Below are positions 16,235-24,680 of a DNA stretch of 55,202 nucleotides, in pieces; positions within the stretch are counted from its first letter, which is position 1; every line of letters begins with the position of its first letter. The translations under genes were made by a program, and so were the position numbers. Origin of the DNA: a bacterium (lineage in GTDB: Bacteria; Patescibacteriota; Minisyncoccia; Minisyncoccales; GCA-002788555); NCBI GenBank assembly GCA_021158595.1, contig JAGGUF010000072.1:1-55202 (forward strand), read 5' to 3'. The notes beneath the pieces were generated by a model that worked only from the letters and a program-made list of their open reading frames with translations, was not told where the DNA came from and searched no databases.

Positions 16235-17802
16235 TGATAGATAATCTTGACAAAAATCCTGTCTTCCCTCTCTGGAATCTTACTTACCCAAAATGGCCAG
16301 AGTTTTAGGGTAGCATTCTCTATTTTCTCTTTCATATTTTCATCAACATATTTTTGAAAATCTTCACCCCTCATTCCTTTTATTGCCTTCTTGATCTGTT
16401 CACTTGTTATCTTCCAAGCCACCTTCTCCTTTCCTTCAAACTCAATTTCCATTATTCCGCTTTCAATATCATTTTTTAAAATTTTGTATTTAACCTGCTG
16501 AGTAGAAACCACCTCCTCAACCTCTATATTCTTTTTTATCTTACTTAAGAGAACATCGGCAATAATTTTCTGAAAGTCTTCCTCACTAAAACCTAAAAAT
16601 TTTGCAATGATTCTTTCTCTTCCCTTAAAAACCTGAGCGATATCTCCTGGATTTTTATCAAAGGTAATTTCCTCGTCAATTGAAATTCCATCCGCTAAGG
16701 ATTGAAAATTAGGAGAGACCTCTTTTAAGATCTCTTGCTTTGCCTGAGAAATCAGATCTTGTTTTAACTTCAGCAATTCTTCCTTTGCTCTATTGATATC
16801 TGCCTGAGTGACTACAGTGGCTGTGCCAATAAATCCACCTTTCATCTTTTCAGTGGATTTGGCATATATCTTATCGTAAAGACCAGTTCCCTTAAGCCCT
16901 GGAAGAGTAAAGCGACTAGGTCCAATATTATATTCCTCGCCAGCCTCAGTTGCCTCTACCTCAATTTCTACTGTGCCTGGATTTTCTTTACTACCTGCAG
17001 GAATGGATATCCAATCAGAACCTGCCGGTTGGCGAAAGACCTTTCCATCCTCGGTTTCAAAACGGGTATGAGGAAGAAATCTGTAGGGGCTTGATGTTTC
17101 GTTATAGATTGTAATCTTTCCCCTGGCTTTATCTACCCTCTTCTCCTTTCCTGTAGCCTTAAAGGTTCTCTCAATCTGTTTTGTTTTTTCTAACACTGTT
17201 CCTGGAAGAACCCTTCCCTTAACATCAAGATTAGCATCCTTTTCTACCTTAAATCTTCCAGAGAATTCTATCTCTTGACCTGCAGGAATAATAGTAACCT
17301 CTGCCTTCGGAAGCCAGAGCAGAGAAAATGCCACCCCTCCTGCTATACCTATAAAAACCAAACTGTAAATTACCAAAGAAAGGATTCTTTTTTTCTTAAC
17401 AGAGGTTTCTTGTTTGATGGCCTTTTCTTTTCCCTCTTGTTTTTTATTAACAGATAGAGTCAATGGACTCTCTTCTGTTTTTGGTAAGACATCTCTTATC
17501 CGGGGACGAAAACTTAACTCTCCTTTGGTAGAAAAAGTGCCTCCAATCAAAGAATCTTCTACCTCAATTCCGCAGTCTTCAGCCAATCTTCTATAATAGG
17601 AATCTGTTGAAAATATACTTAACTTCTTTCCTAAATCCTGAGCCTGCTTTTTTAAAATAGTAAGAGCCTTAATATTCCTAAGGTTCTTGTTTTCTTCAGG
17701 CAAAACCAAAATTACCTTTTCTCTTTTGGTCTTCTTTATCTTCTCTCTTACCTTTTCCAAGTCATCTGGGGGATCAATGTAGAAAATTTGAGGGTAGTCC
17801 AT
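16231..17802 (-). CDS. Baseplate J-like membrane protein
   Basis: 523 residues. An N-terminal cytoplasmic domain (about 1-90) resembles a small alpha/beta fold (IFYIDPPDDLEKVREKIKK, VILVLPEENKNL). A low-complexity linker follows, then a transmembrane helix near 145-168 (ILSLVIYSLVFIGIAGGVAF). The large external region has the baseplate J/gp47 pattern: RGKITIYNETSSPYRFLPHT, EVEATEAGEEYNIGPS, then a long helical part. This architecture recurs in Patescibacteria, but its role is unknown; a trans-envelope or surface role is inferred. It is cotranscribed with an FtsA-like fragment upstream and the nucleotidyltransferase downstream. Confidence 0.75.
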   Translation of the reverse strand: MDYPQIFYIDPPDDLEKVREKIKKTKREKVILVLPEENKNLRNIKALTILKKQAQDLGKKLSIFSTDSYYRRLAEDCGIEVEDSLIGGTFSTKGELSFRPRIRDVLPKTEESPLTLSVNKKQEGKEKAIKQETSVKKKRILSLVIYSLVFIGIAGGVAFSLLWLPKAEVTIIPAGQEIEFSGRFKVEKDANLDVKGRVLPGTVLEKTKQIERTFKATGKEKRVDKARGKITIYNETSSPYRFLPHTRFETEDGKVFRQPAGSDWISIPAGSKENPGTVEIEVEATEAGEEYNIGPSRFTLPGLKGTGLYDKIYAKSTEKMKGGFIGTATVVTQADINRAKEELLKLKQDLISQAKQEILKEVSPNFQSLADGISIDEEITFDKNPGDIAQVFKGRERIIAKFLGFSEEDFQKIIADVLLSKIKKNIEVEEVVSTQQVKYKILKNDIESGIMEIEFEGKEKVAWKITSEQIKKAIKGMRGEDFQKYVDENMKEKIENATLKLWPFWVSKIPEREDRIFVKIIYQ

Positions 17803-17834
17803 AACTTACTATTTTAACAAATTTTTTATTACTT

Positions 17835-18392
17835 TCAAAGAAGAAAAGAAATTTTTATATTAAGTTCTGAAAAGGTTCTCTTAATAATCTTATAAAATTT
17901 TTGAGGAAGATAAAGATTAACGATCTTGAGAAAAATCATTCTTCCTGGAACTCCAATTGGATTTTCAATTAATTGATGATCAACAATTATTTTTTTAATC
18001 TCAGCCTTTGCTAATATAAACTTCTCTTTATGAAATATGTTTTTTGCTTCTAAAAATGACTCCCGCTGGCAAGTCTCTATCATTTTTCCAAACTCAGAAG
18101 CAGTAATAGGTTTTTTAAAAAACCTTCGCAAAAAGTTCATTTCTTTCACTTTTCTTAGTCCAATCTCATTTCCTGTCTTTATAAAGGCGGAATAAAAGAT
18201 TGTCTTCTCTTTTTTCTCTAAAGATAAAATTAAGTCTTGAACTCTATTTTGAATGTCAACCTCCGAATGAGGATCATAGGGAACCTTAAAAAAATCCAGA
18301 AATTTTATGCTCTTATCTGAAGAGATAAAAGAACTCCCCTTTAAAAAAGAATTACCGAAATTAATTACCAAAAAAGGGTCTGGGTTTTCCAT
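17835..18392 (-). CDS. FtsA/PilM-like N-terminal fragment with SHS2-type segment
   Basis: 185 residues. The start FLVINFGNSFLKG (about residues 7-19) resembles the phosphate-1 loop of FtsA-type actin homologues. The end of the protein, from VDHQLIENPIGVPG to NLYLPQKFYKIIKRTFSELN, resembles the FtsA 1C/SHS2 subdomain. The second actin lobe, with the phosphate-2 and adenosine motifs, is absent, so ATP hydrolysis is unlikely. It precedes the baseplate-J-like gene by 32 bases. It could be a membrane-associated adaptor derived from FtsA or PilM, or a degenerate gene. Assignment rests on motif reading alone. Confidence 0.5.
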   Translation of the reverse strand: MENPDPFLVINFGNSFLKGSSFISSDKSIKFLDFFKVPYDPHSEVDIQNRVQDLILSLEKKEKTIFYSAFIKTGNEIGLRKVKEMNFLRRFFKKPITASEFGKMIETCQRESFLEAKNIFHKEKFILAKAEIKKIIVDHQLIENPIGVPGRMIFLKIVNLYLPQKFYKIIKRTFSELNIKISFLL

Positions 18393-18413
18393 AATACTTT
18401 TGGAATTTTGAAT

Positions 18414-19511
18414 TTATTTTAGAATAGTATACTTCAACCTTCCCGAAGTCAAATCTTGCCATAAAATATGAATATTTCCTTTTTTGTCTATCAAAAGAGA
18501 GTGATCGCCAATCTTTCCCGAGGCAATGGTTCTGGTCTGCCAGGAATAACCGCTTTTCTTTGCTAGGTTAAGATTTTTACCCTGGATATAAAGAATAATT
18601 GGATTATCGCTTTTGTCTAAAGCAATTTCTGCTCTCTCGCTTCCCTTTTTGTCTATGATCTCTATCTCCCATCCTCCCTTAACCCTTTTGGCATATTTCA
18701 AACCATTTGATTGATCAAAATAACTAATATAAGGGATATCCTTTTTATCAAGAGAAATTGAATTCCAGCGTCCAATATCGGGACCAAAATCAACCACTTC
18801 TTTTTTCCATTTTTCTCCATTAAAGAAAATAAAAAGCAGGTTTTTATTTCCAAAATCAAAATAAGAAATGTAAGGATGTTGGTCCTTATCAAGAGCCAAA
18901 CTGTTCCACCAACCCACCCTTCCTCCATCTATTGTCTCTATATTCCATTTCTCGTTTATTTTCTTAGCATACATCAATCCCTTCAAAGGAGACCAAAAAC
19001 TGATATGGCAGATATTATTTCTATCAAATAGTAAATTGGAGGATAAAGCAGCGCTATTAAAAACTTTCTTTATCTCCCAACCTTTGTTAACCTTGGTGGC
19101 TAATTTTAAACAAAAACTGTTTCCTGTCTCAGATGGCTTAACAGGTTTTTGAAGATTACTGGGACTAATATAGAGAATATTGGGATTTCCTTTCTTATCA
19201 AAAGCAACAGAGGTTGCATTTCCGGGCAAAATATGAGAATCAACCACCTCTCTTTCCCAGTGATTTTTAATCTTGTGAGCAAAAATTAACTCTCCCCTTT
19301 CATTAATAAAACTTATTCCTAAGGCTCCTGAGGGAGAAATTGTCAGGGAATTTCCAAATCCTCCATCACCAACAATCTCTTCATTAGAAGAAATTGTAGA
19401 AGAGGCTAAAAGATAATTAAAGATAAATCCAAACCTTTCTCTAAAGACAAAGATAGCACCAATAAGAACAATAAGTAAGGTCAGAGTTATTATTTTTGAA
19501 TTATTTCTCAT
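18414..19511 (-). CDS. Secreted or membrane-anchored beta-propeller-like repeat protein
   Basis: 365 residues. One N-terminal hydrophobic helix (about 6-24, IITLTLLIVLIGAIFVF) acts as anchor or uncleaved signal. The rest consists of about six repeats of 45-55 residues, each with a D-x-G/D-N/H-P-Y/I-I-S-Y pattern: KKGNPNILYIS, DRNNICHISFW, DKDQHPYISYF, DKKDIPYISYF, DKSDNPIILYI and DKKGNIHILWQ. This is typical of a beta-propeller with aspartate-rich turns, likely displayed outside the cell. The ligand is unknown. It is 12 bases downstream of the L,D-transpeptidase gene. Confidence 0.65.
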   Translation of the reverse strand: MRNNSKIITLTLLIVLIGAIFVFRERFGFIFNYLLASSTISSNEEIVGDGGFGNSLTISPSGALGISFINERGELIFAHKIKNHWEREVVDSHILPGNATSVAFDKKGNPNILYISPSNLQKPVKPSETGNSFCLKLATKVNKGWEIKKVFNSAALSSNLLFDRNNICHISFWSPLKGLMYAKKINEKWNIETIDGGRVGWWNSLALDKDQHPYISYFDFGNKNLLFIFFNGEKWKKEVVDFGPDIGRWNSISLDKKDIPYISYFDQSNGLKYAKRVKGGWEIEIIDKKGSERAEIALDKSDNPIILYIQGKNLNLAKKSGYSWQTRTIASGKIGDHSLLIDKKGNIHILWQDLTSGRLKYTILK

Positions 19512-19523
19512 ATCTTTATGTAG

Positions 19524-20762
19524 TTATTTATGAATTATCACTGGGGTTCCAATATCAGCGAAATTATAAACATTTTGGGCCGCCCCCATTCCTACCCTTA
19601 CACAGCCATGGGAAACAGGAATTCCCAAATGCTCCTCTCCTTCCCTGTAGCCACCCGGCCAATAGGGAAGTTCATGAATATAATACCCATTGTAAAATCT
19701 TAAAGAATAGGGCATATAAAGTCCATATTGCACTGACCAATGATTTTTTTCTTTAGATAAAACTTGAAATCTTCCTGTTGGGGTCCGCATTCCTGGCTTA
19801 CCACTTGAGATAAGGTATTCAGCAGTTACTCTTCCCTTTTGATATAATCTCAGTCTTTGCTCTGATAAGTCAATATCAATAAATTTCTCTTTAGAAACTA
19901 ATTTAGGTTTAGACTTAGACCTTGGTCTGGGAGGAGATTGGGGTTCAAGTTTAAATTCTAATTCTCTCCCCAAAATCTCTATTTTATAATTCTTTCCTTC
20001 TTCAATTTTATTTGGCTTAAAAACAACCTGGGTTTGGGAGTTATCGAAGATAAACCTTCCTTCTAAATAAGGACTGATCCTAAGGTTTTCAGACAATCGC
20101 TTTTGACTAATGGGTTTGGTAAAAATCATTTTTATTTCCTTTTTGTCTTTATCAAAATACATCCTTTCTATTTTTGGTGATTCTATTCTAAAAGTAAGTT
20201 CTTTGTCCAAAATTTTAACATTATAATCCTTATCTTCTTCAATTAGGTATGGTTTAAAAATAATTTTTGTATTTGAGTCTAAAAATATATATTCTCCCTC
20301 CAGTTTTGGTTCTGTCTTAAATTTCTTGAAAAAATAATCTTGCTCGATTGGATCGAAAAATGTAATTTCAATCTTCCTTTTCTCTTCACTAAAGGTAATC
20401 TCTTTTGGCTTCGGGGAAGGAAGGAAAAAACTAAATTCTTTTTCAAAACATCTTATCTTATAGATTTTATCTCTTTCAATATTCTCTGGTAGAAACCGAA
20501 CCTTCTTATACCCTAAGATATGAAAGGGAGGATCTGGATTGTTTTCAAAAATAAATTTCCCCTCCAGTTTTGGAATAGTCTTTATATTCTTTAAAAAATA
20601 CCCTTTTGGGACAGGATATCTAAAAGAAAATGTCAGTTGTTTGGTTTGCTTGTCAAAACCTATTTCCACCCTTGTCTTTAGGGGTTCTAAATAAAAATGT
20701 TGAAAGGAAATGCCAGAGATTAAGATAATTATTATTCCCCAAAAGAGAATCCTTTGGGACAT
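19524..20762 (-). CDS. L,D-transpeptidase (YkuD) with N-terminal Ig-like repeats
   Basis: 412 residues. An N-terminal signal/anchor helix (about 5-22) precedes three tandem Big_5/SbsA-type Ig-like units of about 80 residues, recognised by repeated PKLEGKFIF, PKLEGEYIF and PYLEGRFIF and by the closing phrases KVRFLPENIE, KIIFKPYLIE and VVFKPNKIE. The catalytic YkuD domain covers about 295-412 and has IPVSHGCVRVGMG with the nucleophile cysteine near 387. These enzymes make 3-3 cross-links in peptidoglycan or attach proteins to it. Part of an envelope gene run. Confidence 0.9.
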   Translation of the reverse strand: MSQRILFWGIIIILISGISFQHFYLEPLKTRVEIGFDKQTKQLTFSFRYPVPKGYFLKNIKTIPKLEGKFIFENNPDPPFHILGYKKVRFLPENIERDKIYKIRCFEKEFSFFLPSPKPKEITFSEEKRKIEITFFDPIEQDYFFKKFKTEPKLEGEYIFLDSNTKIIFKPYLIEEDKDYNVKILDKELTFRIESPKIERMYFDKDKKEIKMIFTKPISQKRLSENLRISPYLEGRFIFDNSQTQVVFKPNKIEEGKNYKIEILGRELEFKLEPQSPPRPRSKSKPKLVSKEKFIDIDLSEQRLRLYQKGRVTAEYLISSGKPGMRTPTGRFQVLSKEKNHWSVQYGLYMPYSLRFYNGYYIHELPYWPGGYREGEEHLGIPVSHGCVRVGMGAAQNVYNFADIGTPVIIHK

Positions 20763-20782
20763 AGATTAAAAGACAAATTGGC

Positions 20783-21361
20783 CTATCTTGTCAGGTTTAT
20801 TATGTAGGAAGTAATAAAAACCTCAATCACTGCTGCCAAAAACAAAAGTGGTAATAAGACCCTAAGAAAAAAAGTAAAGGACAAAAGGAACTCTTCTTTA
20901 ATCTTTCCTCTCTTAGTAAAAAGTCTGGTTCCAACCTCCTTTCCTATCTTCATTCCACTACTACAACATACAACCAAAACCGGAATCTCAATTATACCAT
21001 GAGGTAAAATTCCCATTAAGAAAACAGAAAGGGATAGACTCTGACAAGAAAGAAAAGTAAGAGCCCCTAAAATTCCACCATTAACAAGAAGGCAAAGAAA
21101 AGGGAAAATTCCCAAAATAGTTCCAAATAATAAAGCAGAAAATGTTGTAAGAGCATTATTTAAAAACACAATCAATAATTGTTTGAAAGGATTCATTTCA
21201 GTTATCGGTTCTAAAAATTCTTTAAAGGTTTCTAAAATCTCCTTTGTGTGGACAGGAAGGTTTCTGGCTATAAAATAGCCATTTAAAATAGCAAAAATAA
21301 AAACAAGAGAAGAAAACAAAATATAATGACGGAGGGAGAAAAGATAGGCCTTAAGATTCAT
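20783..21361 (-). CDS. SpoIIM-family (stage II sporulation protein M) membrane protein
   Basis: 192 residues with about five transmembrane helices. The DUF95/SpoIIM pattern is visible: FIFAILNGYFIARNLP, then NPFKQLLIVFLNNALTTFSALLFGTILG, then GILPHGIIEIPVLVVC near residue 120. In Bacillus SpoIIM supports septal peptidoglycan remodelling. Here, without sporulation genes, an envelope role is inferred. It overlaps the Nudix gene by 4 bases and lies 20 bases before the L,D-transpeptidase. Confidence 0.85.
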   Translation of the reverse strand: MNLKAYLFSLRHYILFSSLVFIFAILNGYFIARNLPVHTKEILETFKEFLEPITEMNPFKQLLIVFLNNALTTFSALLFGTILGIFPFLCLLVNGGILGALTFLSCQSLSLSVFLMGILPHGIIEIPVLVVCCSSGMKIGKEVGTRLFTKRGKIKEEFLLSFTFFLRVLLPLLFLAAVIEVFITSYIINLTR

Positions 21362-21906
21362 ATAAGTTTTCTTTTCTCCAAAATGGGTAAGATGGTTAAA
21401 ATTTTAAGATCTACCTTCATCTTTTTTGATTCTCTCTCAATAAAATCAACCAACTTTTTAATTGGCACCTTTATCACCTCTATTTCTTCTGAATCTTCCA
21501 AGACAGGTTTTTTTACAAACGTAACATCTTTGGCAAAGTAATAAACTACCTCCTGAGCAAAACCTCCAGGACTTATTGGACCTTTGATAATAGGAATTAT
21601 TCTTTCTGCCTTATATCCGGTCTCTTCTAAAAGTTCTCTTCTGGCTACCTCTTCTTCTCTTTCTCCTTTTTTATCTTGAAGTCCCGCTGGTAACTCTATT
21701 ACCCAGTCCTTAAATGGTACCCGATAAATCTTCTCAAGTAGGACCTCCTTATTTTTGGTTAAGGCAAAAATCACTACTGGAGGGCCAAAGTCTTTTCTCT
21801 CTACAAACTCCCAAAACTCCTTCTTTCCATTTTTGTTTATAAAATGGGTTATTTTGAGCATTAGATATTTCCCCTTAAATATTGTTTCTGTCTTTATGAT
21901 TTTCAT
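21358..21906 (-). CDS. Nudix hydrolase, ADP-ribose pyrophosphatase-like
   Basis: 182 residues. The Nudix box is PAGLQDKKGEREEEVARREL followed by LEETGY (about residues 75-100), with one extra residue between the first glycine and glutamate compared with the standard spacing. The preceding EFWEFVERKDFGPPVVIFAL and the following PGGFAQEVVYYFAK match ADP-ribose pyrophosphatase (NudF-like) enzymes that hydrolyse nucleoside diphosphate sugars. Helper residues of the box are intact. It heads an overlapping pair with spoIIM and is preceded by a repeat. Confidence 0.85.
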   Translation of the reverse strand: MKIIKTETIFKGKYLMLKITHFINKNGKKEFWEFVERKDFGPPVVIFALTKNKEVLLEKIYRVPFKDWVIELPAGLQDKKGEREEEVARRELLEETGYKAERIIPIIKGPISPGGFAQEVVYYFAKDVTFVKKPVLEDSEEIEVIKVPIKKLVDFIERESKKMKVDLKILTILPILEKRKLI

Positions 21907-21924
21907 AGATTCTTATATGTGAGG

Positions 21925-21997
21925 TTTCCCTCCCCCACCTATATCCTCCCTCTCCCAGAGGGAGGGGGAGGATTAAGGAGGGGGTGAAACTGTACAG
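21925..21997. repeat. Palindromic G-rich repeat, copy 4, with MITE-like right end
   Basis: Arm ATCCTCCCTCTCCC, loop AGA, arm GGGAGGGGGAGGAT, then TAAGGAGG. It runs directly into GGTGAAACTGTACA (21983-21996), which matches the terminal inverted repeat of the element at 9676-9983. It lies between the metallophosphoesterase and Nudix genes. Confidence 0.75.
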
Positions 21998-22747
21998 TTA
22001 TTCACTTACAACTTTTATTAAAGATACATCTGGCTTTTCATCAATCTTTATTAAAACCAGTGTATCACTTGAGGGAACTACTCTGCTTATCCAACATCCT
22101 GAATTAACTATGTGTTGTTTTTGATCAATCTTTGAGATATGAGAATGAGCCAGAACCATCCAACTTCCCTGGTCAGCCCTAATTGCCCTTCGGGCTATTT
22201 TTTCAAATGAACCAGGAACCAAAATACTTATCATTGTTGCTAAAAATCCATGCCTTAAAATATAATCCCCATGGAGTATATAAAAAGAGGCCTCTGGAGT
22301 TACCAACCTTAACATTCCCTTTACCACCAAAAATTCTACTCCATTGATCTCATATTCCAAGGTTTTTTCTAAATATGGATCATGATCATACAGGGCTGGA
22401 ATATATATTATCTTCTTAATTGAATCTTGGCTATTAATATTTAGTCTCTGCATTGCCTCTTGTAAAAAAACAGGCTCCATTTTTTCATTATGTTTTTTCT
22501 CAAAAAGGTCTCCATTGATGACTAAATAGTCAATTTTTTTCTCGTTTAAATAATTACCGATAAAGGTCAAGTCTCTTGAATTGCTATCTAAGTGGAGATC
22601 GGATATTACTCCAATATTACCAGAATTAACATATACACTATATTGAGAAATTCTCTCTTTATAAAGAAAGGGCAGTTCAAACCTCACAAATCCACCAATA
22701 AGCAAAAGAATAAAAACAGTGATGAAGAAATTCTTTCCAATAATCAT
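21998..22747 (-). CDS. Membrane-anchored calcineurin-like metallophosphoesterase
   Basis: 249 residues. An N-terminal hydrophobic helix (about 7-22) precedes a phosphoesterase domain: GVISDLHLDSNS (D-x-H, about 47-58), YLVINGDLFEKKH (GD, about 74-86), LHGDYILRHGF and VLAHSHISKI (H-x-H, near 200). The usual GNHD motif appears replaced by PALYDHDP, so one metal ligand may be altered. Similar LpxH-like or YmdB-like enzymes cleave phosphodiesters, but the substrate here is unknown. Confidence 0.75.
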   Translation of the reverse strand: MIIGKNFFITVFILLLIGGFVRFELPFLYKERISQYSVYVNSGNIGVISDLHLDSNSRDLTFIGNYLNEKKIDYLVINGDLFEKKHNEKMEPVFLQEAMQRLNINSQDSIKKIIYIPALYDHDPYLEKTLEYEINGVEFLVVKGMLRLVTPEASFYILHGDYILRHGFLATMISILVPGSFEKIARRAIRADQGSWMVLAHSHISKIDQKQHIVNSGCWISRVVPSSDTLVLIKIDEKPDVSLIKVVSE

Positions 22748-22842
22748 ATTTTAAAAATAAAAATACCTTCTCGAGCAACTTTGCTCGCTTAAAAAGAAAG
22801 GAACAGAATCCCAGTAATACACCTAAACAAGAAAGAATAAAA

Positions 22843-23877
22843 TCACTCTCCCATTCTCTTTTCTAATCTCTCTCCTGATTCCATTTTTTCAGGCTTTGCT
22901 ATAGGCAAGGGGGTCTGTTGCTTTTTCAATCCTTCTTTTGCTTCCTTGTTCGTCTCTTTTTGAATTTTTTTCTTCACCTCTTGAGGAACCTCTTCAGGTA
23001 TAACTACCTCTTGAAGACTCTTATCTGATGCTTCCTTTTCTTTAAAAGTCTCTACATTGTTTTCATAACTTTTTACTGAAGCCTCCATTGCCTTCTCAAT
23101 AGCAGGCTTTGCCTCAGGCGAAATCTTCTTATAAACCTCAGATAGAGTCTTTAAATGAGAGGTAGTGGCTTCTTTAGAAAGTTGCAATAAACTACTGACA
23201 TCCTTTCCTGAATTTTGAGCGATTTTGAGAATTTCCTTCTCAAATTCCTCTTGATCTTTAAACTCTTCTATGACTTTCTTTACCTCTTCTGTCTCTTTTT
23301 TCTCCGCTTTTTTCTTTGCCTTCTCTAGTCTATTCTCTGCCATTTTTAAATTGATTTTAGTCGCCTTTTCTGGATCTTGTTTGGCAAGTGCCTTTAATGC
23401 ACTTCTTTGACCCTTCATTGATGCCTCCTTTGCCTTAAGAACTGCCTGTTTTGCCTTATCTGGACACCTTTCTAATACCTGATCCAAAACAATAAAATGT
23501 CGGCCTGTACCTTCTGAGACAATCTCAGCCACCTTTGAAACATCCTTACCTTCTTCCTCAGCTTTATTTATTCTAGTCAAAGAGTTTTCTAATTGCTTCT
23601 GGTATCTCACCAAGGCCTTTTCTGCTGCCTCTGATTTCCCCTTCTCTACCATTGCCTTTAATTCAGCAATTCTTTCTGTGGCCAAGGTAGCGTATCTTTC
23701 CGCTTTTTTAATATCACCAAATGTAAAAAATGTTCCAATCTCCTCTGCAACTTCTTCCAACAAATAAAAAGGGCTATCCGGAGTTAATCCTGGATTTGGA
23801 AGTTCTGTCTGTTGAGCCCATCCATTTGTAAAGAATCCAAATAGGATAAAAATAGAGATAAGCAATGCCTTTCTCAT
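22843..23877 (-). CDS. Secreted DUF5667-like helical protein
   Basis: 344 residues. A clear signal peptide (RKALLISIFILFGFF, ending near AQQ at residue 22) leads into LPNPGLTPDSPFYLLEEVAEEIG and LATERIAELKAM, the pattern I associate with the DUF5667 family. The rest is long amphipathic helix and coiled coil rich in K and E (LEKAKKKAEKKETEEVKKV), with regular alanine heptads. No enzyme motif is present. Extracytoplasmic and probably extended or bundled; function unknown. It lies 10 bases after the DUF72 gene. Confidence 0.7.
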   Translation of the reverse strand: MRKALLISIFILFGFFTNGWAQQTELPNPGLTPDSPFYLLEEVAEEIGTFFTFGDIKKAERYATLATERIAELKAMVEKGKSEAAEKALVRYQKQLENSLTRINKAEEEGKDVSKVAEIVSEGTGRHFIVLDQVLERCPDKAKQAVLKAKEASMKGQRSALKALAKQDPEKATKINLKMAENRLEKAKKKAEKKETEEVKKVIEEFKDQEEFEKEILKIAQNSGKDVSSLLQLSKEATTSHLKTLSEVYKKISPEAKPAIEKAMEASVKSYENNVETFKEKEASDKSLQEVVIPEEVPQEVKKKIQKETNKEAKEGLKKQQTPLPIAKPEKMESGERLEKRMGE

Positions 23878-23887
23878 AAAATATCTT

Positions 23888-24649
23888 CTATATTAATTGC
23901 CGACCTTTAAGCATTTCAGACAATGTTTTAGCATTTTTGGGAGCATAGCCATGGGCATCGTTATTAAAATAGCAGTAAACATCCAATTTTTGCTTTAGGT
24001 ATCTTCTAATCTTTCTGCTCAGATTTTTAAGTTCTTCTTCGGTATAATCTGAACTGAACAGAACCCTTGAGCCATGCATTCTTATATAGACAAAATTGCT
24101 GGTTATTACTTCTGCTTTAGGATAAGAAGGAGAATCAGCAATAACCCAGGTTATCTTATATTTTCTTAGGATATCATAGATTTTATTTTGACACCAATCG
24201 GGATGGCGAAACTCAAAAGCATATCGAAAAGACAAATCACTTTGAGCAGAAATGATTTTCAAAAAGTTTTTAAGGTTTTTTACATTTTTCTCAGTAGGAG
24301 AAAAACTGGGAGGGAGTTGAAATAAAAATGGTCCTAACTTCTCTTTTAATTGAACTGCTCTCTCTAAAAAAGTCCTCCAGGCACTCTTGCATTGAGAGAG
24401 TTTTTTAATGTGGGTAATAAACCTAGAGACCTTCACCGCAAAAATAAATCCCTCTGGTACTTTCTTTCTCCAATTGGAAAAGGTCTTTGCCGTAGGCAGG
24501 TGATAAAAGGGACTATTCAACTCTACCGTATTAAAACAAGAGGCGTAATATTGAAGTTGCTTTGCTTTTGGAAGATCCTTAGGATAAAATACTCCCTTTT
24601 CCCAATGGACATAAGAGTATCCACTGGTACCAATATATAGTTTGCTCAT
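23888..24649 (-). CDS. DUF72 (YecE-like) family protein
   Basis: 253 residues, normal for the family. Marks are the N-terminal LYIGTSGYSYVHWEKGVFYP, then FNTVELNSPFYHLP, FAVKVSRFITH, FLFQLPPSFSP, FEFRHPDW and the end YCYFNNDAHGYAPKNAKTL. The family has a TIM-barrel fold and no firmly established biochemical role. It lies in the minus-strand run between mscS (31 bases) and the DUF5667-like gene. Confidence 0.9.
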   Translation of the reverse strand: MSKLYIGTSGYSYVHWEKGVFYPKDLPKAKQLQYYASCFNTVELNSPFYHLPTAKTFSNWRKKVPEGFIFAVKVSRFITHIKKLSQCKSAWRTFLERAVQLKEKLGPFLFQLPPSFSPTEKNVKNLKNFLKIISAQSDLSFRYAFEFRHPDWCQNKIYDILRKYKITWVIADSPSYPKAEVITSNFVYIRMHGSRVLFSSDYTEEELKNLSRKIRRYLKQKLDVYCYFNNDAHGYAPKNAKTLSEMLKGRQLI

Positions 24650-24680
24650 AATTAGTATTTATTGGCAAAAGCCTTTTATT

